Assembly: GCA_002427805.1 (NCBI GenBank)
Contig: DIZB01000020.1
Coordinates: forward strand, 1 to 26,968
Direction: 5' to 3'
Source of the DNA: Candidatus Saccharibacteria bacterium UBA6039
Lineage (GTDB): Bacteria; Patescibacteriota; Saccharimonadia; Saccharimonadales; Saccharimonadaceae
Length of the DNA: 26,968 bases
The translations under genes were made by a program, and so were the position numbers. Under the pieces are notes generated by a model. That model had not been told where the DNA came from and did no database searches. It saw only the letters and a list, made by a program, of their open reading frames with translations. Position 1 is the stretch's first letter, and each line of letters begins with the position of its first letter. Positions 1 through 7,759 of the stretch are shown one piece after another.

Positions 1-1
1 C

Positions 2-601
2 CAGATCTGGATACTTGACCTTGAGCACCAGTGTTGGGAGATCGCATGGAGTATAGGCGTTAAACAGTTTGTTGAATACTCAGATAGTGCTGGTGTTGTA
101 CATCTTATTGCTATTCCTACAACAGGAAGTAACCTTATTGAGTTCTCCTCAAACATCAGTGGAGATAGTGGTGTTCCTTTTGAAACAAACCTACAGAGTG
201 GACTTACTACTTTCTCAAATAATCACTTCCAATGGGGATGGGTCCAGAAAGTATATATAGAGATTGGGCGACCTATAGGAGATGTAAGCTTTACTATATC
301 TGGTACACGACCGAACCAAGAACTAACAACTATTAAGTCCTTTACCATTGTTGGAGCTACTGAAGTGGGATCGGGCTTTGGTAATGATATGTTTGGCGAT
401 GTACTCTTTGGAGATAGTAACTTTATTCCTACTATTATCGCACCATCAAGCGTTAAAAAGGTCCTACTCATTAACAAGCAACTTAACAATATTAAGTGGC
501 AACTATCGTCTACCGACCTTAACGTGAGCCATAAACTTCTTCAGATAGGTATAACTGGTAATATCTTCCCAGCTGCTGATCCTTCAAGTTGGCGAAAATA
601 A
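2..601 (+). CDS. Phage tail/baseplate structural protein, C-terminal part (cut by window start)
   Basis: An open frame enters from the left edge and runs 199 codons to TAA at 599-601. There is no start inside the window that would make biological sense; internal ATGs begin well into the frame. The visible part is rich in beta-strand-forming residues (IVL, T, S, G) and ends SSWRK. That composition, the position directly before an appendage operon, and the lack of Cys-rich or catalytic motifs fit a tail or baseplate component. The family cannot be named from the fragment. It is followed by a 115-base gap with a repeated motif and a terminator-like hairpin. Confidence 0.7.
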   Translation, partial: QIWILDLEHQCWEIAWSIGVKQFVEYSDSAGVVHLIAIPTTGSNLIEFSSNISGDSGVPFETNLQSGLTTFSNNHFQWGWVQKVYIEIGRPIGDVSFTISGTRPNQELTTIKSFTIVGATEVGSGFGNDMFGDVLFGDSNFIPTIIAPSSVKKVLLINKQLNNIKWQLSSTDLNVSHKLLQIGITGNIFPAADPSSWRK

Positions 602-626
602 CTATTGTAAGTATTAGCTTTGTGTC

Positions 627-640
627 ATATCATGCACGCA
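627..640 (+). promoter_or_regulatory. Intergenic 14-base motif, copy 1
   Basis: The 14-mer ATATCATGCACGCA lies 25 bases after the stop at 601. An identical copy sits at 5742-5755, also in an intergenic gap just before a gene group. It contains an ATG that opens a 24-codon frame (632-706) running through the terminator hairpin. That frame has no ribosome-binding site and is unlikely to be coding. A phage-specific promoter element or operator is the more economical reading, but no transcription start is visible. Confidence 0.35.
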
Positions 641-671
641 AACCAAACCGGTCACCTAACAAAGATTAGAC

Positions 672-700
672 GCCGCTTCTCTATACGAGAGCGGCTTTTT
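672..700 (+). terminator. Intrinsic terminator / leader hairpin
   Basis: GCCGCT(T)CTC pairs with GAGAGCGGC around a TATAC loop with one bulged T, followed at once by TTTTT. It sits 72 bases after the upstream gene and only 16 bases before the next start at 717. It could end the upstream transcript, or act as an attenuator in the leader of the 717 gene if the promoter lies upstream, near 627. Confidence 0.75.
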
Positions 701-716
701 ATATAGGAAAAACATA

Positions 717-1970
717 ATGACAGCAGCATCAACAGATAAAGTCCGAAAATCAGCAAATAACTTTGCGACCACACTAAGCAGCTCAATTGCTGGCCCTACA
801 GATGTTACTGCAGCTTTTACGTCTGTAACGAACCTCCCAACTGATACTGCAACAGACTTTGTTATCGACCGTGTAGACTCTACAGGAGCTCGTACACCAT
901 CAAAACGTGAATACGTTAAGGGCGTCATTATCGGTTCAAACCTTACCTCTATGGTACGTGGACTCGGTGGATCTACTGCACAAGCTCATTCAAGTGGTGC
1001 TGTTGTAGAAGCTGTCCAAACAGCCGAAGCAGTTAATGACTTTGTAGATGCCTTTACCGACCAACATAACCAAGACGGTACACACGCTGCCGTTACGGCG
1101 ACGAGTGTTGCTTCAACTGGTCCAGTATCGGGTACAACAGGAACATTCTCTAGTGATGTATCAGATAATAGTACAACCCTAAAGACTATCCGAGCTGAGA
1201 CATCAAGCGACTTTGTTGCCTCTGGTGCAGTCTGGTCAATTACCTCTGGTCTAGTTGGAGCAATGACGGCTGGTGTCGTCTACATTGGTGGTAAGCGTGT
1301 GCCTGTCAGCCTTGTTTCCAGTAAAACATTTACGGTTTCAGTTGATACCTACGTCTCAGTCGATAATACAGGCACGGTTGCCTATACAACGGTTGCAAAT
1401 AACGCCAATGCGCCCTCACTACCTGCTAACTCGGTCTGGTTGGCCTATGCCATTACAAGTGCGAGTGCGATTAGCTCATTCTCTCAGGGTATGAATGCCT
1501 CCATTAGTTTCTCTGGCTTCGATTCTAATGCTATCCCTATTTATCCGACTACTGGCTCACGAGTTGTTGGTCGTAAAATCCGTAACACTCCTCAATCATC
1601 GGGGGTGTCAGGCTCGCTTGTTCTTTGGAATGGTATGCCATCGCTACCTTTCATTGGCACGGTTGGTCGTACCTATCGTCTTATCATGCACGAACCATTT
1701 ATAGATACGATGATACCTGGAACGAATGGAGGGTTTGTTGCCTTTAACTTTTATAATGACCCATCTACGACTCCTACTACTACTGTCGGTGTAGGTCGCG
1801 CAGCAGCAGTGAGTGGTGGTAATAGTGCTGAACTTAATATAGAGTTCACTGCCCGTCAATCTGGTCTTCAGTATATCAATATCCAAATGTCAACTTATAA
1901 CGTCACTGGAACGATGGTTGCTGAAGCTAATGCATCTTACCCAGCTACCTACACAGTGAGTGCGGTATAG
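717..1970 (+). CDS. Phage virion protein, tail/appendage type
   Basis: A 417-residue protein starting with ATG after a weak AGGAAA. The first ~110 residues are helical and include a segment with DRVDSTGARTPSKREYVKG and later DAFTDQHNQDGTH. I recall similar segments from phage tail-associated proteins, but cannot name a family. Residues ~115-417 are Gly/Ser/Thr-rich beta material with few charges, as in fibre or receptor-binding domains. No catalytic motif is seen. It opens a co-directional series of appendage genes (717-5679). It could equally be a baseplate spike or a minor capsid decoration protein. Confidence 0.65.
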   Translation: MTAASTDKVRKSANNFATTLSSSIAGPTDVTAAFTSVTNLPTDTATDFVIDRVDSTGARTPSKREYVKGVIIGSNLTSMVRGLGGSTAQAHSSGAVVEAVQTAEAVNDFVDAFTDQHNQDGTHAAVTATSVASTGPVSGTTGTFSSDVSDNSTTLKTIRAETSSDFVASGAVWSITSGLVGAMTAGVVYIGGKRVPVSLVSSKTFTVSVDTYVSVDNTGTVAYTTVANNANAPSLPANSVWLAYAITSASAISSFSQGMNASISFSGFDSNAIPIYPTTGSRVVGRKIRNTPQSSGVSGSLVLWNGMPSLPFIGTVGRTYRLIMHEPFIDTMIPGTNGGFVAFNFYNDPSTTPTTTVGVGRAAAVSGGNSAELNIEFTARQSGLQYINIQMSTYNVTGTMVAEANASYPATYTVSAV

Positions 1971-1978
1971 GGTAAATT

Positions 1979-2311
1979 ATGTCAGACGATCAACACCCAC
2001 AAGTAACACAAGCAATAGACGGTAACGCTCTTAAGGTTGCTCTTATGGAGAACAACATCGTTATAAATAAAGCTATAGAAGCTAGTGGTGAAAAAATAAG
2101 CCGATCGGTTAACTCAACGGTAAGTGGCTTTGTCAACACTGTCTCCACCCTTTCTTCAGAACAAGCAAAACTTCACGGTGAAGTTGCAAGCCTTACCGTA
2201 GAAGTCAGAACAAAGCTTAGTAACATTTGGGGAAAGATTACTGGTGTTGTCGCTGTCGTTAGCATTATATCCCTCATCATCGGCTATAACATCGGAAAGT
2301 TACTAAAGTAA
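1979..2311 (+). CDS. Small tail-anchored coiled-coil protein (XhlA-like layout)
   Basis: A 110-residue protein. Residues ~25-80 are helical with regularly spaced hydrophobic residues, compatible with a coiled coil. Residues ~85-107 form one clear membrane helix (ITGVVAVVSIISLIIGYNIG), followed by KLLK. There is no signal peptide. A cytoplasmic helix plus a C-terminal membrane anchor is the layout of XhlA-type hemolysin/holin helper proteins of Gram-positive phages, although the sequence itself is not a recognisable match. It lies 8 bases after the virion gene and 9 before the BppU-like gene. A role in lysis or in tethering the tail to the membrane is inferred. Confidence 0.6.
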   Translation: MSDDQHPQVTQAIDGNALKVALMENNIVINKAIEASGEKISRSVNSTVSGFVNTVSTLSSEQAKLHGEVASLTVEVRTKLSNIWGKITGVVAVVSIISLIIGYNIGKLLK

Positions 2312-2320
2312 GGAGTCACT

Positions 2321-2677
2321 ATGTCTAATCTTCAATTCTATCGAAACAATGACATCGTAATCCCAGTAGACCTCCCTGTTGATATTACAGGCGCAACGGT
2401 CCTATTCACTATTAAAAATACTTCTGATATTGATACAGCAGACCCTACAGATTCTCTAGCCCTATGTAAAGCCTCTACAACTTCACATATAGATCCAGTA
2501 AATGGCAAAACTACTATTACCCTCACTGGAAGTGTGGCATCGCCTCTTAATACTACAGATATTACCCCTGGTGAATACTCATGGGACATCACTACGAAAG
2601 ATGCTTCAGGAAATATACTCACTCGTGGCATTGGACTTGTTGACGTACTCGAAACAGTTACACAAAGGACGACATAA
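2321..2677 (+). CDS. Baseplate upper protein BppU N-terminal-like domain
   Basis: A 118-residue single-domain protein preceded by AAGGAG. The order of elements matches BppU-type Ig-like domains: a polar start (FYRNNDIVIPVDL), then DITGATVLFTIKN, then DPVNGKTTITLTG, then TPGEYSWDITTKDASGN. These domains attach receptor-binding proteins to the baseplate in siphophages of Gram-positive hosts. The stop overlaps the start of the tailspike gene by one base (TAATG), implying coupled translation and a joint structure. An Ig-like carbohydrate-binding accessory domain is the main alternative. Confidence 0.6.
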   Translation: MSNLQFYRNNDIVIPVDLPVDITGATVLFTIKNTSDIDTADPTDSLALCKASTTSHIDPVNGKTTITLTGSVASPLNTTDITPGEYSWDITTKDASGNILTRGIGLVDVLETVTQRTT

Positions 2678-5028
2678 TGACTCAGACTATTACCATCAAT
2701 CCAGCAGGTCAGGTAACTGTATCTGTTCCTGCCTCTAAGACGCAGTCTATTGTCGCTACAGGTGTTGCCTTTGGTGCCGCTGGTGCTTCAGCTACTGTCG
2801 CTGCAGGCACAGCAACCCCATTATCTGCAGGATCTTCTCCTACTGTTGCAAACGTTGGTACTCCCTCTGCAGCCGTTTTTAACTTTGGTATACCATCTGG
2901 TATGGCAGGTATAAATGGTACGAACGGAGCAACGTGGCGTGATGGTGCTGGTGCCCCTAGCAATGCTCTAGGTGTAGATGGTGATTACTATCTTAACGAC
3001 GCAACTGGTGATGTCTATTTAAGGGCTTCTGGTATCTATTCAATCATTGCCAATATTAAGGGTACAACTGGTAGTACTGGCTCGACAGGGGCAGCAGGAA
3101 CAAACGGAACAAACGGCTCGACATGGTATGAAGGTGCTGGTGCGCCATCGACGACTCATACGAACGGTGACTATTATCTAAACACCACAAACGGTGATGT
3201 CTATGTACAGGCCGCTGGGGCGTGGGGAAGTCCTGTCGGTAATATTAAAGGCCCTACTGGTACAGGTACCGGTGATATGCTCCTCGGTACAGCTCAAACT
3301 GTCACAGCGGCCAAGACATTTAATGCTGGCATGATGCTCGATAAAGGTGAAATCGTTTATGACGTTAAAGCCTACGGCGCAACGGGTAACGGTTCAACGG
3401 ATGATACGGCTGCCATTCAAAGTGCTATCGACACCGCAAACACTAACGGTGGAGGTGAGGTTCGTTTCCCTGCGGGAACTTATAAAATTAGTGCATCGCT
3501 TAAACTTTATAGCGGTGTTAGCCCAACAATTACTGCCTACAAAAACCTCAAACTCGTCGGTGCAGGTGGTGCAGGTGGTACAGGAACAATCATCAATCAG
3601 GTTACTACTAGCGAAGATATTATTAAAGGTCTTAACGACTCGGCCAACAGTGCTCAGGTCCGCAACATTGTCATTAAGGATATGTACCTTGCGTTTGCTG
3701 GTGCTACACTAACCAACTCTGGTAACGGTATTTACCTTAAACAGCAAGCTGCTAATGGTCCTGCCTTCGATCACTTCTATATGCAGGGTGTTGTTGTAGC
3801 TAACTGTCAGGGAACAGGCAAATATGGATTTAACTTTGAAAGCATGATTGTTTCTACGATGGAAAACTGTGAAGCAGTCGTTTGTGCTAACGGTTTTTAC
3901 TTCAATGGTGGTGCCTTTGGTAACTATACTTCCGTTAATACATCCATTACACTAATCAACTGCTACGCGAATATGTCTACTAACGGTGTTATTGGATATA
4001 ACACATACCAATCGACTTACATGAGCTTCATATCTTGTGCCTGTGACTGGGGAGTTAATGGTACTTCTGGTTATATCAATAATGCCTCAAACTGTATCAC
4101 GTATATTGCTTGTGGTGTTGAGCTTAATGGTACTGTGACCTTAACTAATGGGTTCTTAATCGAGGGCGCCTCAAGTTCGGTTGGCCTCTACCAACCATAC
4201 GTGTACCTCTCAAAATCGACTATTCTATACTACGTGACTGGAAGCTCTATTGGCGTTCACCTTGATGCGCCACAGGACAATAGCTCGGTTAGTGGTAGCA
4301 CCGGCCTAAAAGTAGATGCTGGTTCAGTGGTAGCAATAACGAATCCACAATGGCAGACTGTCGCAACCACCGTTACTAACGCAGGTACACTGACAACCCT
4401 CAATGATACTGGGGCAGCTACTTTCCCCGGTTATGTATCTATTGGCGGAGCTATAAAGATTCCAAACTATGGTAGTTTACAAAACACTGCTGGCGTAAAC
4501 CTTGCTACCTTTGGTGCGGCCGGAACTGCAGTAAACTACCTCAGCTTTGAGGCTGAGGCTACCGGTCTAGCGCCAACCATCTACCCGACGGGTAGTGACA
4601 CGAATATATCCCTAAACCTACAAGGTAAGGGTACTGGTGTCGTGCAGATTGCCGGTGTCAAAATTCCGACTATAACGAGCACCGACACGCTTACCAACAA
4701 GCGTCTCTCGAAGCGCATCTACTCGACTACCTCAACGGGTACACCGAGTGTTAGTACAGACACCTACGACCAAATTGACTTGACGGCTCAGGCGGCTGCC
4801 ATTACAAGCTTCACATTATCAGGTACTCCAACTGACGGGCAAGAGACATTCGTCAGAATTAAAGCCACCGGCGCGTATGCCATCACAGCTCCAGCAAACG
4901 TCAAAAACTCAGGTGTCGCCAGCTTCCCAACGACGACCGTATCTGGCAAGACAATATCAGCTAACCTCCGCTGGGATAGTACTGCTGCTATGTGGATTTG
5001 CCTAGCAGTAGACACAACAGGGTACTAG
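2677..5028 (+). CDS. Tailspike/tail fibre with collagen-like stretches and pectate-lyase-type beta-helix
   Basis: A 783-residue protein and the probable receptor-binding or depolymerising tailspike. Residues ~75-205 carry two copies of a module with the pattern W..GAGAPS...GDYYLN..GDVY...NIKG, separated by collagen-like GxT/GxN triplets. From ~227 (VYDVKAYGATGNGSTDDT AAIQ) begins a pectate_lyase_3-type right-handed beta-helix, which continues to ~500. The last ~115 residues (TDTLTNKR... DGQETFVRIKATG) resemble a C-terminal module I associate with phage tail fibres. Catalytic residues cannot be assigned from the sequence. The substrate is probably a cell-surface glycan of the CPR host or of its partner bacterium. 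Confidence 0.8.
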   Translation: MTQTITINPAGQVTVSVPASKTQSIVATGVAFGAAGASATVAAGTATPLSAGSSPTVANVGTPSAAVFNFGIPSGMAGINGTNGATWRDGAGAPSNALGVDGDYYLNDATGDVYLRASGIYSIIANIKGTTGSTGSTGAAGTNGTNGSTWYEGAGAPSTTHTNGDYYLNTTNGDVYVQAAGAWGSPVGNIKGPTGTGTGDMLLGTAQTVTAAKTFNAGMMLDKGEIVYDVKAYGATGNGSTDDTAAIQSAIDTANTNGGGEVRFPAGTYKISASLKLYSGVSPTITAYKNLKLVGAGGAGGTGTIINQVTTSEDIIKGLNDSANSAQVRNIVIKDMYLAFAGATLTNSGNGIYLKQQAANGPAFDHFYMQGVVVANCQGTGKYGFNFESMIVSTMENCEAVVCANGFYFNGGAFGNYTSVNTSITLINCYANMSTNGVIGYNTYQSTYMSFISCACDWGVNGTSGYINNASNCITYIACGVELNGTVTLTNGFLIEGASSSVGLYQPYVYLSKSTILYYVTGSSIGVHLDAPQDNSSVSGSTGLKVDAGSVVAITNPQWQTVATTVTNAGTLTTLNDTGAATFPGYVSIGGAIKIPNYGSLQNTAGVNLATFGAAGTAVNYLSFEAEATGLAPTIYPTGSDTNISLNLQGKGTGVVQIAGVKIPTITSTDTLTNKRLSKRIYSTTSTGTPSVSTDTYDQIDLTAQAAAITSFTLSGTPTDGQETFVRIKATGAYAITAPANVKNSGVASFPTTTVSGKTISANLRWDSTAAMWICLAVDTTGY

Positions 5029-5679
5029 ATGATAGTCGCTAACATTGGAGATTTTAACCAATCTACGTCAGCAACCACCTTTGCTATGGCCGTGGGCACC
5101 GTCAGCGTGGGTGATCTTGTCATTATTTTTACCCACCAAGGTAACGGTGACTGTACGAGTATCACCGATAACCTCGGTAATACCTACACAAAGGCCTACG
5201 CCTATAGCTGGTTCTGGTATGAGGACGTTTACTATAGCACTATTACCGTTGCTGGCTCGTCTACGCTAACAGCTACCTCTGGTGCGGCAGGCTATCTGAC
5301 AGCTCAAGCATGGAGAGCGACCGGTATGCAAAGTACGCCCCTCGATAAAACAGCAGGGAATGAGGCAGGTTCAACAACTCCAAGCGTTACCATGCCAAGC
5401 GCTACCGCAACGACGTATGAGTTGGTATTTGGTATGTTCATAAATTATGCTGCTACGCCAACCTCTGCTACGCCTAGTTCTGGCTGGACTAAACATAGCA
5501 GCTATAACTCGACTGATGGTGATACGATGGACGTTTTATACCAAGGAACTACAGCCACTGGAACATATAGCCCAGGTGGTACATATTCAACCTCCCAGAG
5601 CTGGGATGGTTTATTAGTCAGTTTCAAAGGCAACTCTGCATTAGTAAGTGGTACGTTACCTAACTTATTCTTTTTCTAG
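5029..5679 (+). CDS. Beta-rich phage appendage protein
   Basis: A 216-residue protein whose ATG follows the tailspike stop with no gap (TAGATG), so translation is probably coupled. It is Ser/Thr/Gly/Tyr-rich, poor in Lys and Glu, and has regular beta alternation (VGDLVIIFTHQ, STLTATSGAAGYLTAQAW, WDGLLVSFKG), suggesting a jelly-roll or lectin-like fold. The C-terminus is hydrophobic and aromatic (NLFFF). It probably forms part of the tailspike complex or binds sugars. No family was recognised. Confidence 0.6.
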   Translation: MIVANIGDFNQSTSATTFAMAVGTVSVGDLVIIFTHQGNGDCTSITDNLGNTYTKAYAYSWFWYEDVYYSTITVAGSSTLTATSGAAGYLTAQAWRATGMQSTPLDKTAGNEAGSTTPSVTMPSATATTYELVFGMFINYAATPTSATPSSGWTKHSSYNSTDGDTMDVLYQGTTATGTYSPGGTYSTSQSWDGLLVSFKGNSALVSGTLPNLFFF

Positions 5680-5741
5680 GGGTGGAGGCGTAGCGACTTA
5701 CGTGATAGTTACGTAAACCCTTGATTAAAGAAGGATAAGTT

Positions 5742-5755
5742 ATATCATGCACGCA
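5742..5755 (+). promoter_or_regulatory. Intergenic 14-base motif, copy 2
   Basis: Identical to 627-640 (ATATCATGCACGCA). Here its ATG (5747) opens a 9-codon frame, MHASKKHKE, ending at 5776. The final codons of that frame form the AAGGAG ribosome-binding site of the gene at 5780, and AGAAGGA lies upstream at 5728-5734. It could be a leader peptide controlling the lysis genes, or simply part of a phage promoter/operator. A short dyad, TTACGT/ACGTAA, lies at 5698-5716. Confidence 0.35.
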
Positions 5756-5779
5756 TCTAAGAAACATAAGGAGTAATCC

Positions 5780-6067
5780 ATGTCAAAAGCATTTGAAAAG
5801 TTTGATTCATTCGTTGGGAAGATTATCCCCAATATCGCAGTAGATGCTTCACTTCGTTTTATCTTTTCTAAAACCTCAATCCTCCTTCATACTATCTGGT
5901 TCATCTACTGGTTTGTCTCTAAGTCAGATGTAGGCCTCCTTACTAATATTGTCAGCCTCGAAGCTATCTATGTAGGTATCCTCATTGGGCTACAGCAAAC
6001 TGGCCACCATGAATCAGTTAAAGAACATATAACCGAGCACATCAAGAAACTAACGAAAGGAAAATAA
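5780..6067 (+). CDS. Two-helix membrane protein, DUF1003-like; possible holin
   Basis: A 95-residue protein with a strong AAGGAG site. Two hydrophobic segments (~32-47 and ~52-73) are separated by a short polar turn, and the C-terminus is charged (HESVKEHITEHIKKL). The stretch LLTNIVSLEAIYVGILIGLQQT followed by a charged tail resembles the NxxLSxEA...Q.R pattern of DUF1003 membrane proteins. Lying 2 bases before the endolysin gene, it is a good holin candidate. The similarity to a cellular family and the competing candidate at 6833 leave the role open. Confidence 0.6.
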   Translation: MSKAFEKFDSFVGKIIPNIAVDASLRFIFSKTSILLHTIWFIYWFVSKSDVGLLTNIVSLEAIYVGILIGLQQTGHHESVKEHITEHIKKLTKGK

Positions 6068-6069
6068 TA

Positions 6070-6831
6070 ATGGCATACGATTATATTACAAACCGCAATT
6101 CACCAAACTTCACACCTGCAGACAAAACTGCATCTGTATGGGGAGTTAATCGTCAAATAAGGAACATCGCAATTCATTGGTGGGGCGATCCTGCACAGAA
6201 CCCTCAGTTTGAGGGTGTCGTAAACCATCTCTGCGACCCTGCATCTTCAGTATCAGCTCACTACGTAGCAACAGGTACAAATAGGCAAGTAGCTTGTCTT
6301 GTTAGCCCCAACGATAACTCTTGGTCCACTATGAGCGATAACCCCTACTGTATCTCAATCGAGTGTGACCCACGATGCCGCGATGAAGACTACGACGTTG
6401 TCGCTGAGGTAGTTGCTGACATTCGTTCAGCTTACGGAAACCTACCACTCGTCCCTCACCGTCAATTCACAGCTACAAGTTGCCCTGGCAACTGGGATCT
6501 TGCACGAATAGATCGAATTGCATCTACTAAGGTCTCTCAAGCTGAATGGGGCCAAGTTACTACTAATACCCCTCCAATAGCACCTACACCCGCTCCAGTT
6601 ATTGCACCTCCTGTTGTTGAACCAGTGCCTACGCCTGCCCCAACACCTGTTGTCGAGCCTGTCGTACCTACTCCAGTACCGGTAGTTGTGCCACCTGTCA
6701 TTAGTGTACCTGTGGTAGCTCCTATAGCCCCAACACCTGTAGCTCCTGTCGTCAAAAAACAGTCAGCTTTCTCGTATCTTATCTACGTAATAGTTCAATC
6801 AATCATTAATCTCTTCAAAAGGAGTAAATAA
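6070..6831 (+). CDS. Endolysin: N-acetylmuramoyl-L-alanine amidase (Amidase_2/PGRP) with C-terminal hydrophobic anchor
   Basis: A 253-residue protein that should cleave the amide bond between N-acetylmuramic acid and the stem peptide. Residues ~28-155 form an Amidase_2/PGRP domain. The zinc ligands are visible as His36 (IAIHWWG), His130 (VPHRQF) and Cys138 (TSCPGNW). Residues ~165-228 are a low-complexity Pro/Val/Thr linker. The last ~25 residues are hydrophobic with a basic end (FSYLIYVIVQSIINLF then KRSK), suggesting membrane attachment. There is no N-terminal signal. It is flanked by two small membrane proteins, forming a lysis cassette. Confidence 0.88.
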   Translation: MAYDYITNRNSPNFTPADKTASVWGVNRQIRNIAIHWWGDPAQNPQFEGVVNHLCDPASSVSAHYVATGTNRQVACLVSPNDNSWSTMSDNPYCISIECDPRCRDEDYDVVAEVVADIRSAYGNLPLVPHRQFTATSCPGNWDLARIDRIASTKVSQAEWGQVTTNTPPIAPTPAPVIAPPVVEPVPTPAPTPVVEPVVPTPVPVVVPPVISVPVVAPIAPTPVAPVVKKQSAFSYLIYVIVQSIINLFKRSK

Positions 6832-6832
6832 C

Positions 6833-7150
6833 ATGTCACTAACACCAATCACAAAAGACCAATGGAAAAGTATCGGTAAAGGAGCACTCTTCATTCTTGG
6901 CTCTACAGCAGTAGCAGTCGGAGTTGCATACGCAAGTAATCAACCTTCTTTCGTCCTTTACATGCCAGTCATTAACTTTCTAGCGATCGTTATCTCAAAG
7001 TTCTTCATTAAGAGTGAGGCTCAGGTTATTACGACGCTCCCCATTGAGGTCCAACCTCAGGCGACTACTATTGTTGCTACAGCTACTACAGATCTAACCG
7101 CTGCCGTAGAGTCAGCATTAAACGTCCCTCCAACTCCTCCACAGGCATAG
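6833..7150 (+). CDS. Holin-like two-helix membrane protein
   Basis: A 105-residue protein with a good AAAGGAG site, 1 base after the endolysin stop. Segments ~16-34 (ALFILGSTAVAVGVAYA) and ~41-60 (FVLYMPVINFLAIVISKFF) are membrane helices joined by a short loop. The rest is a Thr/Ala/Pro-rich tail. Size, topology and its place after the amidase fit a class II holin. The family is not recognised. If the protein at 5780 is the holin, this one may be an antiholin or second holin. Confidence 0.65.
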   Translation: MSLTPITKDQWKSIGKGALFILGSTAVAVGVAYASNQPSFVLYMPVINFLAIVISKFFIKSEAQVITTLPIEVQPQATTIVATATTDLTAAVESALNVPPTPPQA

Positions 7151-7152
7151 CT

Positions 7153-7425
7153 ATGATTGAGAGTCTATCTAACCGTGAGATTATCCGCCTAGCTGAAGAA
7201 GCTAACCAGGGTGGAGAATATGAAGCAGCTCGCAATCTATTAAACCGAGAGATGATTCGTCGTGGTATTGCTATACAAGCCCTACATACAGTTGATATGC
7301 CGGTTGTAGATGCTAACGAGGAGACACTAGGCGAAAGAGTTGAAAGATGGGTAGATAACCCACCTACTTCGCGAGCATGGACTGACCTTGACGATGGTGA
7401 GCTGATTGTAAGAGGAGACAACTGA
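7153..7425 (+). CDS. Hypothetical phage protein, acidic, helical N-terminus
   Basis: A 90-residue protein that starts 2 bases after the holin-like stop and probably belongs to the same transcript. The first ~40 residues are amphipathic helix with alternating charges (SNREIIRLAEEANQGGEYEAARNLLNREMIRRG). The second half is acidic (DANEETLGERVERWVDN). No Cys, membrane segment or known motif was seen. The function is unknown. Confidence 0.55.
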   Translation: MIESLSNREIIRLAEEANQGGEYEAARNLLNREMIRRGIAIQALHTVDMPVVDANEETLGERVERWVDNPPTSRAWTDLDDGELIVRGDN

Positions 7426-7426
7426 T

Positions 7427-7759
7427 ATGACTGCCGAGGTCTGTCCCATTTCAAATGAGACATGTCCTTGGTTCAATAGACCAGTTCGTGCACAAGGTGC
7501 CGAGAACGGTTGTTTCACCGACCTAGATCATCGCGTACCCCAGAGGCTAGCTACTACAACGCTGGCCTCTTTGTATATCTACTCACCAGAGAACAAACAA
7601 CAAATATGTCGTGACGAACATGATGCAAAAACCCGTGAAGGAGACGAACCCTTACCCGAGAGGCAATACATGTTAAGCCGAGTACTTGCTCAAGTAGCTT
7701 CTGGTGACCTCATTGTAAGTCGTCCAACAAGACGGAAACTAGCAAAAGGAAAAATATGA
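7427..7759 (+). CDS. HNH-like small protein
   Basis: A 110-residue protein. The core DHRVPQRLA ... YSPENKQQICRDEHDAKTREGD follows the HNH nuclease order: DH before a hairpin, N in the middle, then H with KT in the final helix. The N-terminal half has CPISNETCPWFN, which could bind zinc with the later Cys. In many tailed phages such nucleases sit next to terminase or structural genes. This one lies between lysis genes and a phosphoesterase, and its last codons overlap the next gene by 4 bases (ATGA). Activity is inferred from the pattern only. Confidence 0.55.
   Translation: MTAEVCPISNETCPWFNRPVRAQGAENGCFTDLDHRVPQRLATTTLASLYIYSPENKQQICRDEHDAKTREGDEPLPERQYMLSRVLAQVASGDLIVSRPTRRKLAKGKI

Noticed and set aside
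632..706. 24-codon ORF starting in the repeated motif
   Set aside because: No ribosome-binding site and it runs through the terminator hairpin.
6537..6755. 72-codon Gly/Thr-rich minus-strand ORF
   Set aside because: Complement of the Pro-rich linker of the endolysin; composition is a by-product of CCN codons.
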